Assembly (NCBI GenBank): GCA_946480675.1
Contig: CAMLKS010000016.1
Coordinates: 1-15,427 of the forward strand
DNA length: 15,427 bases
Reading direction: 5' to 3'
Origin: an uncultured Bacteroidota bacterium
GTDB taxonomy: Bacteria; Bacteroidota; Bacteroidia; Chitinophagales; Chitinophagaceae
Part shown: one piece after another, positions 7,378-14,522 of the stretch
Layout: each line of letters starts with the position of its first letter
How positions within the stretch are numbered: the stretch's first letter is position 1
Notes under the pieces: model-generated
Told to the model about the DNA's origin: nothing
Database searches by the model: none
Seen by the model: the letters and a program-made list of their open reading frames with translations, nothing else
Made by a program: the position numbers and the translations under genes

Positions 7378-8478
7378 TTAACAAAAATATTTTACCGGAT
7401 TTGTATTAATATCAGATACAAGGACGGCAAAATTAGGAAATTTTTTATTAAGTAGCTCCTGAAATATTTCAACCGTGTACTGCTCACTTTCATAGTGGCC
7501 GATGTCGGCAATGACAATTTTGCCCTCGGCATCGAAAAACTGGTGGTATTTGAAATCGCCGGTTATAAATATGTCGGCACCGGCACCGATGGCATTTTTC
7601 AACAGGAAGCTACCGGAACCACCACATATAGCAACCCGTTTAATATCTTTCTCTCTCAAAGCAGTATGGCGGATGCAGTCGGGTTTCATTTGTTGTTTTA
7701 CGAAGGAAAGAAAAGCCTGCTCGTTCATTGGCGACAGCAAATTGCCCACCATACCGGCGCCCAGCTCCTGGTTTATATTTTGCAGCGCTATTACCTCATA
7801 TGCTACTTCTTCATAGGGATGGGCTTCAAACAGAGCCTTTATTACTGCTGCTTCCTTATCTTTTTGTATCAGCACCTCTATTTTCACCTCATCTACCCAT
7901 TCGCGCGGCCCGTTTGTAGTGCCAATGGCAGGGTCTGCCCCAGCGCCGGGGCGGAAAGTTCCGGTACCATTGGTATTGAAGCTACATTCGCTATATGCGC
8001 CAATATCCCCAGCGCCGGCAGCAAACATGGCATCGCGCACTTTATCGGCCACATTTTGCGGTGCATAAGTATAAAGTTTGCGCAGGGTATCGCTCATAGG
8101 CGCTAAAATGACTGTATCTACCAGCCCCAGCTTTTCGGCTATTTTGGCATTTACGCCATTATGCACATTATCCAGGTTGGTATGGGCAGCATATATATTT
8201 ATATCGTGCTTGATGGCTTTGTGTATGATACGTTCCACATAATTGCGCCCCACCAGCCTTTTGATGCCTGAAAATATCAACGGGTGGTGGGCCACTATCA
8301 TATTGACACCGCGGGCTATCGCTTCTGCTACTACTGCTTCCGTTACATCGAGGGTCAGCAAAACGGCTGTTACCTCATCCTGCATATTACCTACCTGCAG
8401 GCCGCTATTGTCATAACCTTCCTGGTATTGGGGGGGCGCATATGCCTCTATGGCCCCGATGATATCGCTAACTATCAT
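7378..8478 (-). CDS. Nif3-like dinuclear metal centre protein (DUF34, YqfO type)
   Basis: The 366-residue protein belongs to the Nif3/DUF34 family of hexameric proteins with a two-metal site. The expected ligands are all present: H64 and H65 (VAHHPLIFSG), D103 (AAHTNLDNVHNGVN), H328 and E332 (ADIGHYESEQ). Between the two Nif3 halves, about residues 135-245, sits the PII/CutA-like insert of the longer YqfO-type members (DKVRDAMFAAGAGDIGAYSE, VLIQKDKEAAVIKALFEAHP). Some older annotations call such proteins GTP cyclohydrolase type 1, but the biochemical role is not settled and I do not endorse that name. ATG at 8478 gives the standard N-terminus with residues 16-30 containing the conserved YDNSGLQVG. 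It leads the operon with the zinc-ribbon gene; no clear -7 box is seen upstream, only a one-mismatch candidate (TATTTTCG). Confidence 0.92.
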   Translation of the reverse strand: MIVSDIIGAIEAYAPPQYQEGYDNSGLQVGNMQDEVTAVLLTLDVTEAVVAEAIARGVNMIVAHHPLIFSGIKRLVGRNYVERIIHKAIKHDINIYAAHTNLDNVHNGVNAKIAEKLGLVDTVILAPMSDTLRKLYTYAPQNVADKVRDAMFAAGAGDIGAYSECSFNTNGTGTFRPGAGADPAIGTTNGPREWVDEVKIEVLIQKDKEAAVIKALFEAHPYEEVAYEVIALQNINQELGAGMVGNLLSPMNEQAFLSFVKQQMKPDCIRHTALREKDIKRVAICGGSGSFLLKNAIGAGADIFITGDFKYHQFFDAEGKIVIADIGHYESEQYTVEIFQELLNKKFPNFAVLVSDINTNPVKYFC

Positions 8479-8554
8479 TACTATAAAAAATGTAGAACGA
8501 AAATAAACTATTAACTGATGCCCCCGCTGCTTTTACCTATTGCAAGGAACGGCG

Positions 8555-8562
8555 TATCTTTG
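8555..8562 (+). promoter_or_regulatory. -7 box directly before folD, implying a leaderless transcript
   Basis: TATCTTTG fits TAnnTTTG exactly and ends only 4 nt before the folD ATG at 8567. A box centred at -7 would place transcription start at or within one base of the start codon. No TTG stands at the usual -33 distance. Confidence 0.6.
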
Positions 8563-8566
8563 CGCC

Positions 8567-9442
8567 ATGCAAATTCTGGACGGCATCGCGGTATCCGCGC
8601 ATATCAAATCCCAAATAAAACAGGAAACAGAAAAACTGAAAGCAGAAAAAGGCAAAACACCCCACCTGGCTGCGATACTGGTAGGGCACAATCCTGCCAG
8701 CGAAGCCTATGTAGGCAATAAAGTGCGTACCTGCGAAGAGTTGGGCTTTGGTTCTACCCTATTGCGTTTTGAAGAAAGCATAACGGAGGCGCAACTGCTG
8801 GAAGAAATAAAAAAGCTGAATGCAGATGACAAGGTAGATGGCATATTAGTACAACTCCCATTACCCAAGCATATATCAGACAATGCAGTTATCAATGCCA
8901 TAGACCCGGGCAAAGATGTGGATGGTTTCCACCCCATTACGCAAGGTAAAATGCTGCTGGGGCAGCCATCATTCCTGCCGGCTACACCTTATGGCATATT
9001 GCTGATGCTGGAACATTACAATATCAATACCGCAGGCATGCACTGTGTGGTGATAGGCCGCAGCAATATAGTAGGCACGCCGATGACCGTGCTGATGAGC
9101 CGCAATGCACAGCCGGGCAATGCTACGGTTACCATCTGCCATTCAAAAACAAAAGATTTGGCGGCCATTACCAAGACCGCAGATATTATAATAGCTGCCA
9201 TAGGCAGGCCACGCTTTGTGACAGCAGATATGGTGAAAGAAGGTGCGATAGTGATAGACGTGGGCATCAACCGTATAGATGATGCTACACGCAAAAGTGG
9301 ATCGAGGCTGGTAGGTGATGTGGACTATGATAATGTAGCGCCTAAGTGCAGCTACATAACACCCGTACCTAAAGGTGTAGGCCCCATGACCATTTGCGGG
9401 CTGATGAAAAATACATTGGAAGCAGCGAAAGAACACGTGTAA
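8567..9442 (+). CDS. folD: Bifunctional methylenetetrahydrofolate dehydrogenase/cyclohydrolase
   Basis: FolD oxidises 5,10-methylene-THF to methenyl-THF with NADP and hydrolyses it to 10-formyl-THF, supplying purine synthesis and formyl-Met-tRNA. The 291-residue protein carries the catalytic lysine K52 in YVGNKVRTCEELG (48-60), VDGILVQLPLP (90-100), DPGKDVDGFHP (113-123), the Rossmann motif VVIGRSNIVGTP (161-172) and the C-terminal TPVPKGVGPMTI (265-276). That last motif has lysine at 269 where the usual family signature has glycine. ATG at 8567 was chosen because MQILDG is the normal FolD start; an in-frame ATG at 8540 would add nine unlike residues and place the promoter box inside the gene. 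It is first in an operon with queE (12 nt away) and uppP. Confidence 0.96.
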   Translation: MQILDGIAVSAHIKSQIKQETEKLKAEKGKTPHLAAILVGHNPASEAYVGNKVRTCEELGFGSTLLRFEESITEAQLLEEIKKLNADDKVDGILVQLPLPKHISDNAVINAIDPGKDVDGFHPITQGKMLLGQPSFLPATPYGILLMLEHYNINTAGMHCVVIGRSNIVGTPMTVLMSRNAQPGNATVTICHSKTKDLAAITKTADIIIAAIGRPRFVTADMVKEGAIVIDVGINRIDDATRKSGSRLVGDVDYDNVAPKCSYITPVPKGVGPMTICGLMKNTLEAAKEHV

Positions 9443-9453
9443 GAACAGATACA

Positions 9454-10074
9454 GTGCAGACAATAAACGTACATACTACAGCTTATCCTGTAATGGAACA
9501 CTTTTATACCCTGCAGGGCGAAGGTGTCTATACAGGGCATGCCGCTTATTTCATCCGCCTTGGCGGGTGCGATGTGGGCTGTGTGTGGTGCGATGTGAAG
9601 GAAAGCTGGGATGCTAACGCGCACCCCATGATGACGGTAGCGGAAATAGTACAATTTGCTGCTGCCAACCCCGGGCGTATAGCTGTAATAACAGGCGGCG
9701 AACCGGCCATGCACAACCTGGAAAGCATTTGTGATGCCCTGCATGCCCAGCAATTCAGGGTGCATATAGAGACATCAGGTTCCAGCCCCTTATCGGGCAA
9801 GCTGGACTGGGTAACGCTTTCGCCTAAAAAATTTAAAGCACCACTGCCAGAAAGCATGGCCATGGCTAATGAACTTAAAATAATTGTTTACAACAAGTCG
9901 GACTTTAAATGGGCGGAGCAACATGCAGCACAGGTAGGCCAGCATTGTAAACTCTTCCTGCAACCCGAATGGAGCAAAAGGGATGAAATGACCCCGCTGA
10001 TAATAGACTACATTAAAGAAAACCCGCAGTGGCAGCTTTCTTTGCAAACACATAAATACATCAACATACCATAA
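9454..10074 (+). CDS. queE: 7-carboxy-7-deazaguanine synthase (radical SAM)
   Basis: QueE converts carboxy-tetrahydropterin to 7-carboxy-7-deazaguanine using SAM and a [4Fe-4S] cluster, in queuosine biosynthesis for tRNA. The protein shows FYTLQGEGVYTGHAAYFIRL, then the cluster motif GGCDVGCVWCD with C39, C43 and C46 (numbered from the GTG start), the SAM-binding TGGEPAMH (80-87) and ETSGSSPL. The Cx3Cx2C spacing is compact, as in ordinary radical SAM proteins. The start is uncertain: GTG 9454 gives 206 residues, ATG 9493 gives 193 and would begin directly at MEHFYTLQGEG, and ATG 9394 would overlap folD by 49 bp. I prefer 9454 because homologues carry a short N-terminal lead before this motif. 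Other queuosine genes are not adjacent. Confidence 0.9.
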   Translation: MQTINVHTTAYPVMEHFYTLQGEGVYTGHAAYFIRLGGCDVGCVWCDVKESWDANAHPMMTVAEIVQFAAANPGRIAVITGGEPAMHNLESICDALHAQQFRVHIETSGSSPLSGKLDWVTLSPKKFKAPLPESMAMANELKIIVYNKSDFKWAEQHAAQVGQHCKLFLQPEWSKRDEMTPLIIDYIKENPQWQLSLQTHKYINIP

Positions 10075-10076
10075 TC

Positions 10077-10895
10077 ATGACTTTATTCCAATCCATTATA
10101 CTGGGTATCGTAGAAGGCATTACCGAGTTTCTTCCTATCTCGTCTACCGGCCACATGATACTTGCCAGCTATTTTATGGGTATACAGGATGATAATTTCA
10201 CCAAGCTGTTCGAGATATGCATACAGTTGGGTGCCATCCTGTCTGTAGTGGTATTGTATTGGAAAAAGTTTTTCGACTTCGGCAAGTGGCAGTTTTATAT
10301 GAAACTGGCAATAGCTGTAGTACCTGCACTGGTACTGGGTTTCCTTTTCAACGATGCGATAGAAGAACTGCTGGAAAGCCCGCTGACGGTGGCTATTACA
10401 CTGGTATTGGGTGGTATCGTGTTGCTGTTTATTGATAAAGCTTTTAAGAACCCTACCATTACTGATGATTCACAAATGACACCTAAACAAAGCCTGATAA
10501 TAGGCTTGTGGCAGTGTATATCTATGATACCGGGCGTGAGCCGCAGTGCTGCCTCTATCATCGGCGGCATGCAGCAAAAGCTTACACGCAGCCTGGCAGC
10601 AGAATTTTCTTTCTTCCTGGCCGTACCTACTATGGCGGCAGCCACGGGTTATTCACTGATACTGAAAAACTGGAAAGGCACAGATGGAACTGAAATAAAA
10701 GGCTATGAACTACTGACACAAAACAGCTATAACCTGATGATATTCGGCGTAGGTACGCTAGTAGCATTCGTGGTGGCAATGATAGCTATCAAGAGCTTTA
10801 TCAGCTTTTTGCAGAAGTATGGCTTTAAGGCATTCGGTATCTACCGCATCTTAGCGGGCCTTATCATGCTGTTTGTATTGGGCCTGAAATCTTAA
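10077..10895 (+). CDS. uppP: Undecaprenyl-diphosphate phosphatase
   Basis: UppP (BacA) dephosphorylates undecaprenyl diphosphate to the monophosphate carrier used for peptidoglycan and other surface polymers, and its activity underlies bacitracin tolerance. The 272-residue integral membrane protein has many hydrophobic segments and both family signatures: EGITEFLPISSTGH (13-26), with catalytic E17 and H26 regions, and PGVSRSAASIIGG (152-164), with R156. Length fits the family. Its ATG follows the queE stop by two bases, so it is the third gene of the folD operon. The stop codon shares three bases with the stop of the converging TerB-like gene, leaving no room for a terminator. Confidence 0.96.
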   Translation: MTLFQSIILGIVEGITEFLPISSTGHMILASYFMGIQDDNFTKLFEICIQLGAILSVVVLYWKKFFDFGKWQFYMKLAIAVVPALVLGFLFNDAIEELLESPLTVAITLVLGGIVLLFIDKAFKNPTITDDSQMTPKQSLIIGLWQCISMIPGVSRSAASIIGGMQQKLTRSLAAEFSFFLAVPTMAAATGYSLILKNWKGTDGTEIKGYELLTQNSYNLMIFGVGTLVAFVVAMIAIKSFISFLQKYGFKAFGIYRILAGLIMLFVLGLKS

Positions 10896-11254
10896 GCCTC
10901 TTCGGGCTTCCAGTGTTCGAAAAGCAGGTTGAGATAATGGTTCTCTTCTTTAGTGATGACATTATCGGCCTTGGTAAGCTGTAAGGCAAAGTTTAGCAAG
11001 CTCTTACGTTCTTCCTCCGTAGCATCATCATAAAAATCATCCATCGCCTTCATGAAGTGCTTTTCCCATTCATCAGGACGCAGGTTGCTTATTATTCCCA
11101 TTTCCCTGTCCAGGCTTACGCGGAATGGGAACTCTTCTACCAGGTATTCACGTATCACAGCATCTTCCTCCGCACCTATTCTATAGTCCACAGCAGAAAG
11201 TATCATCAATAAATGATAGCCTGCAATGGTTTTATTCATTCTATGGTTGGGCAT
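10892..11254 (-). CDS. TerB-like alpha-helical protein
   Basis: The 120-residue protein is all-helical and acidic, and resembles the TerB (tellurite resistance/DjlA-like) domain: an AVDYRIGAEEDAVIREYL segment (21-38) and, near the C-terminus, FALQLTKADNVITKEENHYL (89-108), two acidic helix-loop repeats typical of that fold. The name does not imply tellurite resistance here, since no other ter genes are near. ATG at 11254 was used; ATG at 11239 (MNKTIAGYHLLM) is an equally plausible start. It lies 24 bp downstream of alanine dehydrogenase on the same strand and is probably cotranscribed. It converges on uppP with a 4-bp overlap. Function is not known. Confidence 0.7.
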   Translation of the reverse strand: MPNHRMNKTIAGYHLLMILSAVDYRIGAEEDAVIREYLVEEFPFRVSLDREMGIISNLRPDEWEKHFMKAMDDFYDDATEEERKSLLNFALQLTKADNVITKEENHYLNLLFEHWKPEEA

Positions 11255-11278
11255 ATATCAATCTCTTATTTTGGGGTA

Positions 11279-12499
11279 TTAGCTTTGTGTTGCCAGCAAC
11301 AGATCGAGGTCAGTATATTTAAAGTTGAAACGCTTGGCTATCGGCGCATTGGTCACACATCCCTTATACAGGTATACCCCATTGCGTATGCCGGCCTTGG
11401 CTTGTATCAACCCTTCAAAACCACCCATATCAGCGCACTGCATCATAATAGGCATCAGTACATTGCTGATAGCGCGCGATGCTGTGCGCGATACACCAGA
11501 TGCTATATTTGGTACGCAGTAGTGTATCACATCATATTTCCTGTAAACAGGATTTTCGTGAGAAGTGACGCGCGATGTTTCAAAACAACCGCCACGGTCT
11601 ATACTCACATCTATAATAACCGAACCGGCTTTCATATTGCTCACCATCTCATCTGTAACCACTACAGGGGTGATGCCATTTACCGGTTTCAATGCACCTA
11701 CCACCACATCTGCATTTGCCAATTCTTCAGCCAGCGTTACCGGCTCTATTACCGATGTAGGGCAGCGGCGGCTGATATTGTTTTGCAGGCGCATCAAACG
11801 GTATATGGAGTTATCAAATATCATTACTGAAGCACCAAGCCCTAAGGCGGTGCGTGCTGCGAATTCGCCCACCACACCTGCACCCAGTATCAATACCTTG
11901 GCAGGTGGAACACCGGATATACCCCCCAGCAGGATGCCTTTACCATTGTGCACATTATTCAGGTATTTGGCAGCGGTAAGTATGGCAGAACTACCTGCTA
12001 TCTCGCTCATAGAACGCACGATAGGGTACGTGCCGGAATCATCTTTAATAGAATCGAAGGCAATAGCGATGATCTTCTTATTGATGAGCTGCTCCAGCAT
12101 ATCACTTTTCAGAAACGGCAAGTGTATGGGCGATATCACTACCTGGTTGGGCTGCATCCATGCCATTTCCTCTTCAGATATAGGTGCCGATTTTATGATA
12201 GTCGTAGCCTTATATACCTCAGCTTTTTCATATACAATACGGGCCCCAGCTTCACTGTAATCACTATCGAAATAAAACGACCCTTCACCCGCAGTATGTT
12301 CCACTGCCACGTCGTGGCCATTGTTAACAAGCACCGAAACGGCTTCTGGCGTCAAGGGTACACGGCTTTCCTGAAAAGAGGTTTCCTTGGGGATCCCTAT
12401 GAAAAGCTCCTTCTTCTTGGGCATTATCTCCAGCGTCTCTTCAAGGGGCACATAAGAAAATGACGGTGAAATATATGGCTTCTTACTCTGCACGTTCAC
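11279..12499 (-). CDS. ald: Alanine dehydrogenase (Bacteroidota long form)
   Basis: Ald reversibly deaminates L-alanine to pyruvate and ammonia with NAD. The 406-residue protein has the family core: IGIPKETSFQESRVPLTPEA (34-53, with R46), K103 in IIKSAP, H126 in SPIHLP, the Rossmann loop GAGVVGEFAAR (206-216) with acidic D229, and D301 in DVSIDRGGCFETS. An N-terminal extension of about 30 residues precedes the core, as in other Bacteroidota members. The start is a GTG at 12499: an in-frame stop lies three codons upstream and no in-frame ATG occurs before codon 26, so the first residue is a GTG-coded methionine (a second GTG is two codons on). NAD transhydrogenase subunit alpha is the related alternative, but the full dehydrogenase motifs favour Ald. 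The TerB-like gene follows 24 bp downstream. Confidence 0.9.
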   Translation of the reverse strand: MNVQSKKPYISPSFSYVPLEETLEIMPKKKELFIGIPKETSFQESRVPLTPEAVSVLVNNGHDVAVEHTAGEGSFYFDSDYSEAGARIVYEKAEVYKATTIIKSAPISEEEMAWMQPNQVVISPIHLPFLKSDMLEQLINKKIIAIAFDSIKDDSGTYPIVRSMSEIAGSSAILTAAKYLNNVHNGKGILLGGISGVPPAKVLILGAGVVGEFAARTALGLGASVMIFDNSIYRLMRLQNNISRRCPTSVIEPVTLAEELANADVVVGALKPVNGITPVVVTDEMVSNMKAGSVIIDVSIDRGGCFETSRVTSHENPVYRKYDVIHYCVPNIASGVSRTASRAISNVLMPIMMQCADMGGFEGLIQAKAGIRNGVYLYKGCVTNAPIAKRFNFKYTDLDLLLATQS

Positions 12500-12634
12500 T
12501 ATAGATCATTTGCGAAGAAAAATACAAAACTCATTCCGATAAAAGAAAGCCATTAACATGTAAATCCTTGTTAAGAATACTGTGCAACATGATTAAATAA
12601 TGACAGTTGGCTGTGGTATTGTCGCTGTAAATTT

Positions 12635-12642
12635 TATTTTTG
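12635..12642 (+). promoter_or_regulatory. -7 box for rpoN
   Basis: TATTTTTG fits TAnnTTTG and lies 17 nt before the ATG at 12660, giving a leader of about 14 nt. TTG triplets upstream are at 13 and 25 nt, not the usual distance. The remainder of the divergent ald-rpoN gap (12500-12634) shows nothing firm, only an ald-side near match TATTTTTC at 12517-12524 (minus). Confidence 0.5.
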
Positions 12643-12659
12643 TAAGCAACAAGGCATTT

Positions 12660-14147
12660 ATGCTCAGACAGTCGCAACAGCAGAGGTTATTACAAAAATT
12701 ATCGCCACAGCAGATTCAACTCATGAAACTGCTGCAGGTACCTACTGCCAACCTGGAGGAGCGCATTAAAGAAGAACTAGAAGAAAACCCGGCATTGGAA
12801 TTTGGCAACGAGGAAGGTAATACGGGGGATGAATACGACCTGGACAATGAGAACAGCGACGACTACAGCGAGGATGGCGAGGATGTAGAACTGAGCAGCG
12901 ACAGTGCCGAAAAAGTGGACTTGGACGATTTTCTGCGTCACGAAGATGACGATGGTGGCGGAGATTATAATGATGGATATTACGGCGACAGCGAAAGTGA
13001 ACGCCCTGAAGCCCCGGTAAGGGTAGAAACCAGTTTTCACGAATATGTACTGGACCAACTGGGCATGCTGGAACTGGATGAGCGCAGCCATGCCATAGCC
13101 GAACAGATAATAGGCAGCATGGATGAAGATGGCTACCTGCGTCGTGAAATAACGGCACTGGTAGACGACCTGGCATTTGGGCAGAACATATATACCAGTG
13201 TAGAGGAAGTAGGTGAGCTGATAGGCCGTATACAACAGTTTGACCCACCGGGCGTATGTGCCTGGACACTGCAGGAATGCTTGCTGCTGCAACTGAAGCG
13301 CCTGCCACAAAACACGCCCGTAAAAAATGCCATAGAAATCATTGACAGGCATTTCAATGAATTCATAAAGAAGCATTACGATAAAATACAGCGCCAGCTG
13401 GGGCTGAATAACGAGGCCTTTAAAGAGGTCATCAACATCATCATCAAACTGAACCCCAAACCGGGTTCGGCTTTTGCTATAGTGAACAAGGCGGAAAGCT
13501 ACATCATACCCGATTTCTTTGTTTTTAACAATAACGGGGTACTGGAGCTTTCGCTGAATGCGAAGAATGCACCGGAACTGCGGGTATCGGAAGGCTATAA
13601 AGAAATGATGCGTGCTTACGACCGTGGCGATAAAAAAGATAAGCGCCAGAAGGAAGCACTGATATTTATAAAACAGAAACTGGATGCAGCTAAATGGTTT
13701 ATAGATGCCATAAAACAGCGCCAGCACACCCTGCTGCAAACGATGCAGGCCATCATAGACTTTCAAACAGAGTTTTTCCTTACAGGGGATGAAACAACCT
13801 TGAAACCTATGATACTGAAAGATATAGCCCAGATAACCGGGCTGGACGTATCTACCGTTTCGCGCGTGGCAAACAGCAAGTTTGTGCAAACGGAATTCGG
13901 TACTTATAAATTAAAATACTTCTTCTCTGAAGCCCTGCAAACGGAAAATGGTGAAGAAGTATCTACAAGAGAGGTAAAGACCATACTGAACGATATCATT
14001 GGCGGGGAAAATAAGCGCAAACCGTATTCTGATGAAAAGCTTACGGAGATGCTGCAGGAGAAAGGATATAATATAGCACGCCGCACCGTGGCCAAATACC
14101 GGGAGCAATTGAATGTACCGGTGGCACGACTCCGAAAAGAACTGTAA
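12660..14147 (+). CDS. rpoN: RNA polymerase sigma-54 factor
   Basis: Sigma-54 directs RNA polymerase to -24/-12 promoters and needs an AAA+ activator to open them. The 495-residue protein shows region I at the N-terminus (QSQQQRLLQKLSPQQIQLMK, rich in glutamine and leucine; the first LLQ motifs), an acidic region II from about residue 50 to 118 with long runs of D and E, the core-binding region to about 310, a helix-turn-helix at about 389-410 (DIAQITGLDVSTVSRVANSK) and the C-terminal RpoN box ARRTVAKYRE (473-482). ATG at 12660 gives the usual MLRQS start; ATG at 12600 would add 20 residues and put the -7 box inside the gene. No enhancer-binding activator lies in the window. A DUF1801-like gene follows 12 nt downstream. 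Confidence 0.96.
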   Translation: MLRQSQQQRLLQKLSPQQIQLMKLLQVPTANLEERIKEELEENPALEFGNEEGNTGDEYDLDNENSDDYSEDGEDVELSSDSAEKVDLDDFLRHEDDDGGGDYNDGYYGDSESERPEAPVRVETSFHEYVLDQLGMLELDERSHAIAEQIIGSMDEDGYLRREITALVDDLAFGQNIYTSVEEVGELIGRIQQFDPPGVCAWTLQECLLLQLKRLPQNTPVKNAIEIIDRHFNEFIKKHYDKIQRQLGLNNEAFKEVINIIIKLNPKPGSAFAIVNKAESYIIPDFFVFNNNGVLELSLNAKNAPELRVSEGYKEMMRAYDRGDKKDKRQKEALIFIKQKLDAAKWFIDAIKQRQHTLLQTMQAIIDFQTEFFLTGDETTLKPMILKDIAQITGLDVSTVSRVANSKFVQTEFGTYKLKYFFSEALQTENGEEVSTREVKTILNDIIGGENKRKPYSDEKLTEMLQEKGYNIARRTVAKYREQLNVPVARLRKEL

Positions 14148-14159
14148 AACATACCCCCT

Positions 14160-14522
14160 ATGTCTTTCGATACGCTATTGGCAAATAAGCCTCAATCTAT
14201 TCAGCAAATAGCCATGCAATTGAAAGGGCTGGCACTGAGAACCGATAAACATATACAAGAGCACGTATATGGTGGTGAAAAAGTGAAGGTAGCGCTGTAT
14301 AGTATCGGCAACATTAACAATGTGCTGTTTGGCATACAGCCGGCAGAGAAATGCTGCATCCTTTACCTGCACTTTACAGAAGTGGCCGATACCATGTCGC
14401 TGAAACTGGAAGGTGATGGCAAACATGCCAGGCATGTTAAGATCAGTGAAATGACAGAAGAACTGGCGCTGGAACTAAAGCAGGTAATGAAGAATATACT
14501 GAAAGCCAGCAAGGCGCACTAA
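14160..14522 (+). CDS. DUF1801-like (YdhG family) hypothetical protein
   Basis: The 120-residue protein fits the DUF1801/YdhG pattern: an N-terminal helix (TLLANKPQSIQQIAMQLKGL), the core ALYSIGNINNVLFGIQPAEK (45-64), a strand CCILYLHFTEV, and a segment KLEGDGKHARHVKI (81-94) typical of the fold, with a C-terminal helix. The biochemical role is unknown; the fold is related to CyaY-like proteins. It starts 12 nt after the rpoN stop with no promoter between, so it is probably cotranscribed with rpoN; whether that link is functional is unclear. Its stop shares bases with the stop of the converging DUF3109 gene. Confidence 0.7.
   Translation: MSFDTLLANKPQSIQQIAMQLKGLALRTDKHIQEHVYGGEKVKVALYSIGNINNVLFGIQPAEKCCILYLHFTEVADTMSLKLEGDGKHARHVKISEMTEELALELKQVMKNILKASKAH

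Noticed and set aside
8435..8530. G-run and C-run near the nif3/folD divergence as a structured element
   Set aside because: The GGGGGG (inside the Nif3-family gene) and CCCCC are single runs without pairing arms, so no stem or quadruplex pattern is supported.
9394..9453. ATG 9394 as the queE start
   Set aside because: It would overlap folD by 49 bp and add 20 residues unlike QueE. GTG 9454 or ATG 9493 fit better.
10892..11254. Tellurite resistance locus
   Set aside because: Only a lone TerB-like fold is present; no other ter genes or stress-resistance genes are nearby.
11565..12260. Long plus-strand open frame opposite ald
   Set aside because: It is antisense to alanine dehydrogenase with no recognisable domain; the S/T/A-rich composition is typical of a shadow frame.
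12600..12659. ATG 12600 as the rpoN start
   Set aside because: The extra 20 residues do not look like sigma-54, and the -7 box at 12635-12642 would be inside the gene.
12777..13889. A 370-codon open frame on the minus strand inside rpoN
   Set aside because: It lies wholly antisense to a clear sigma-54 gene, its translation is rich in H, Y, C and F with no domain, and no promoter box precedes it.
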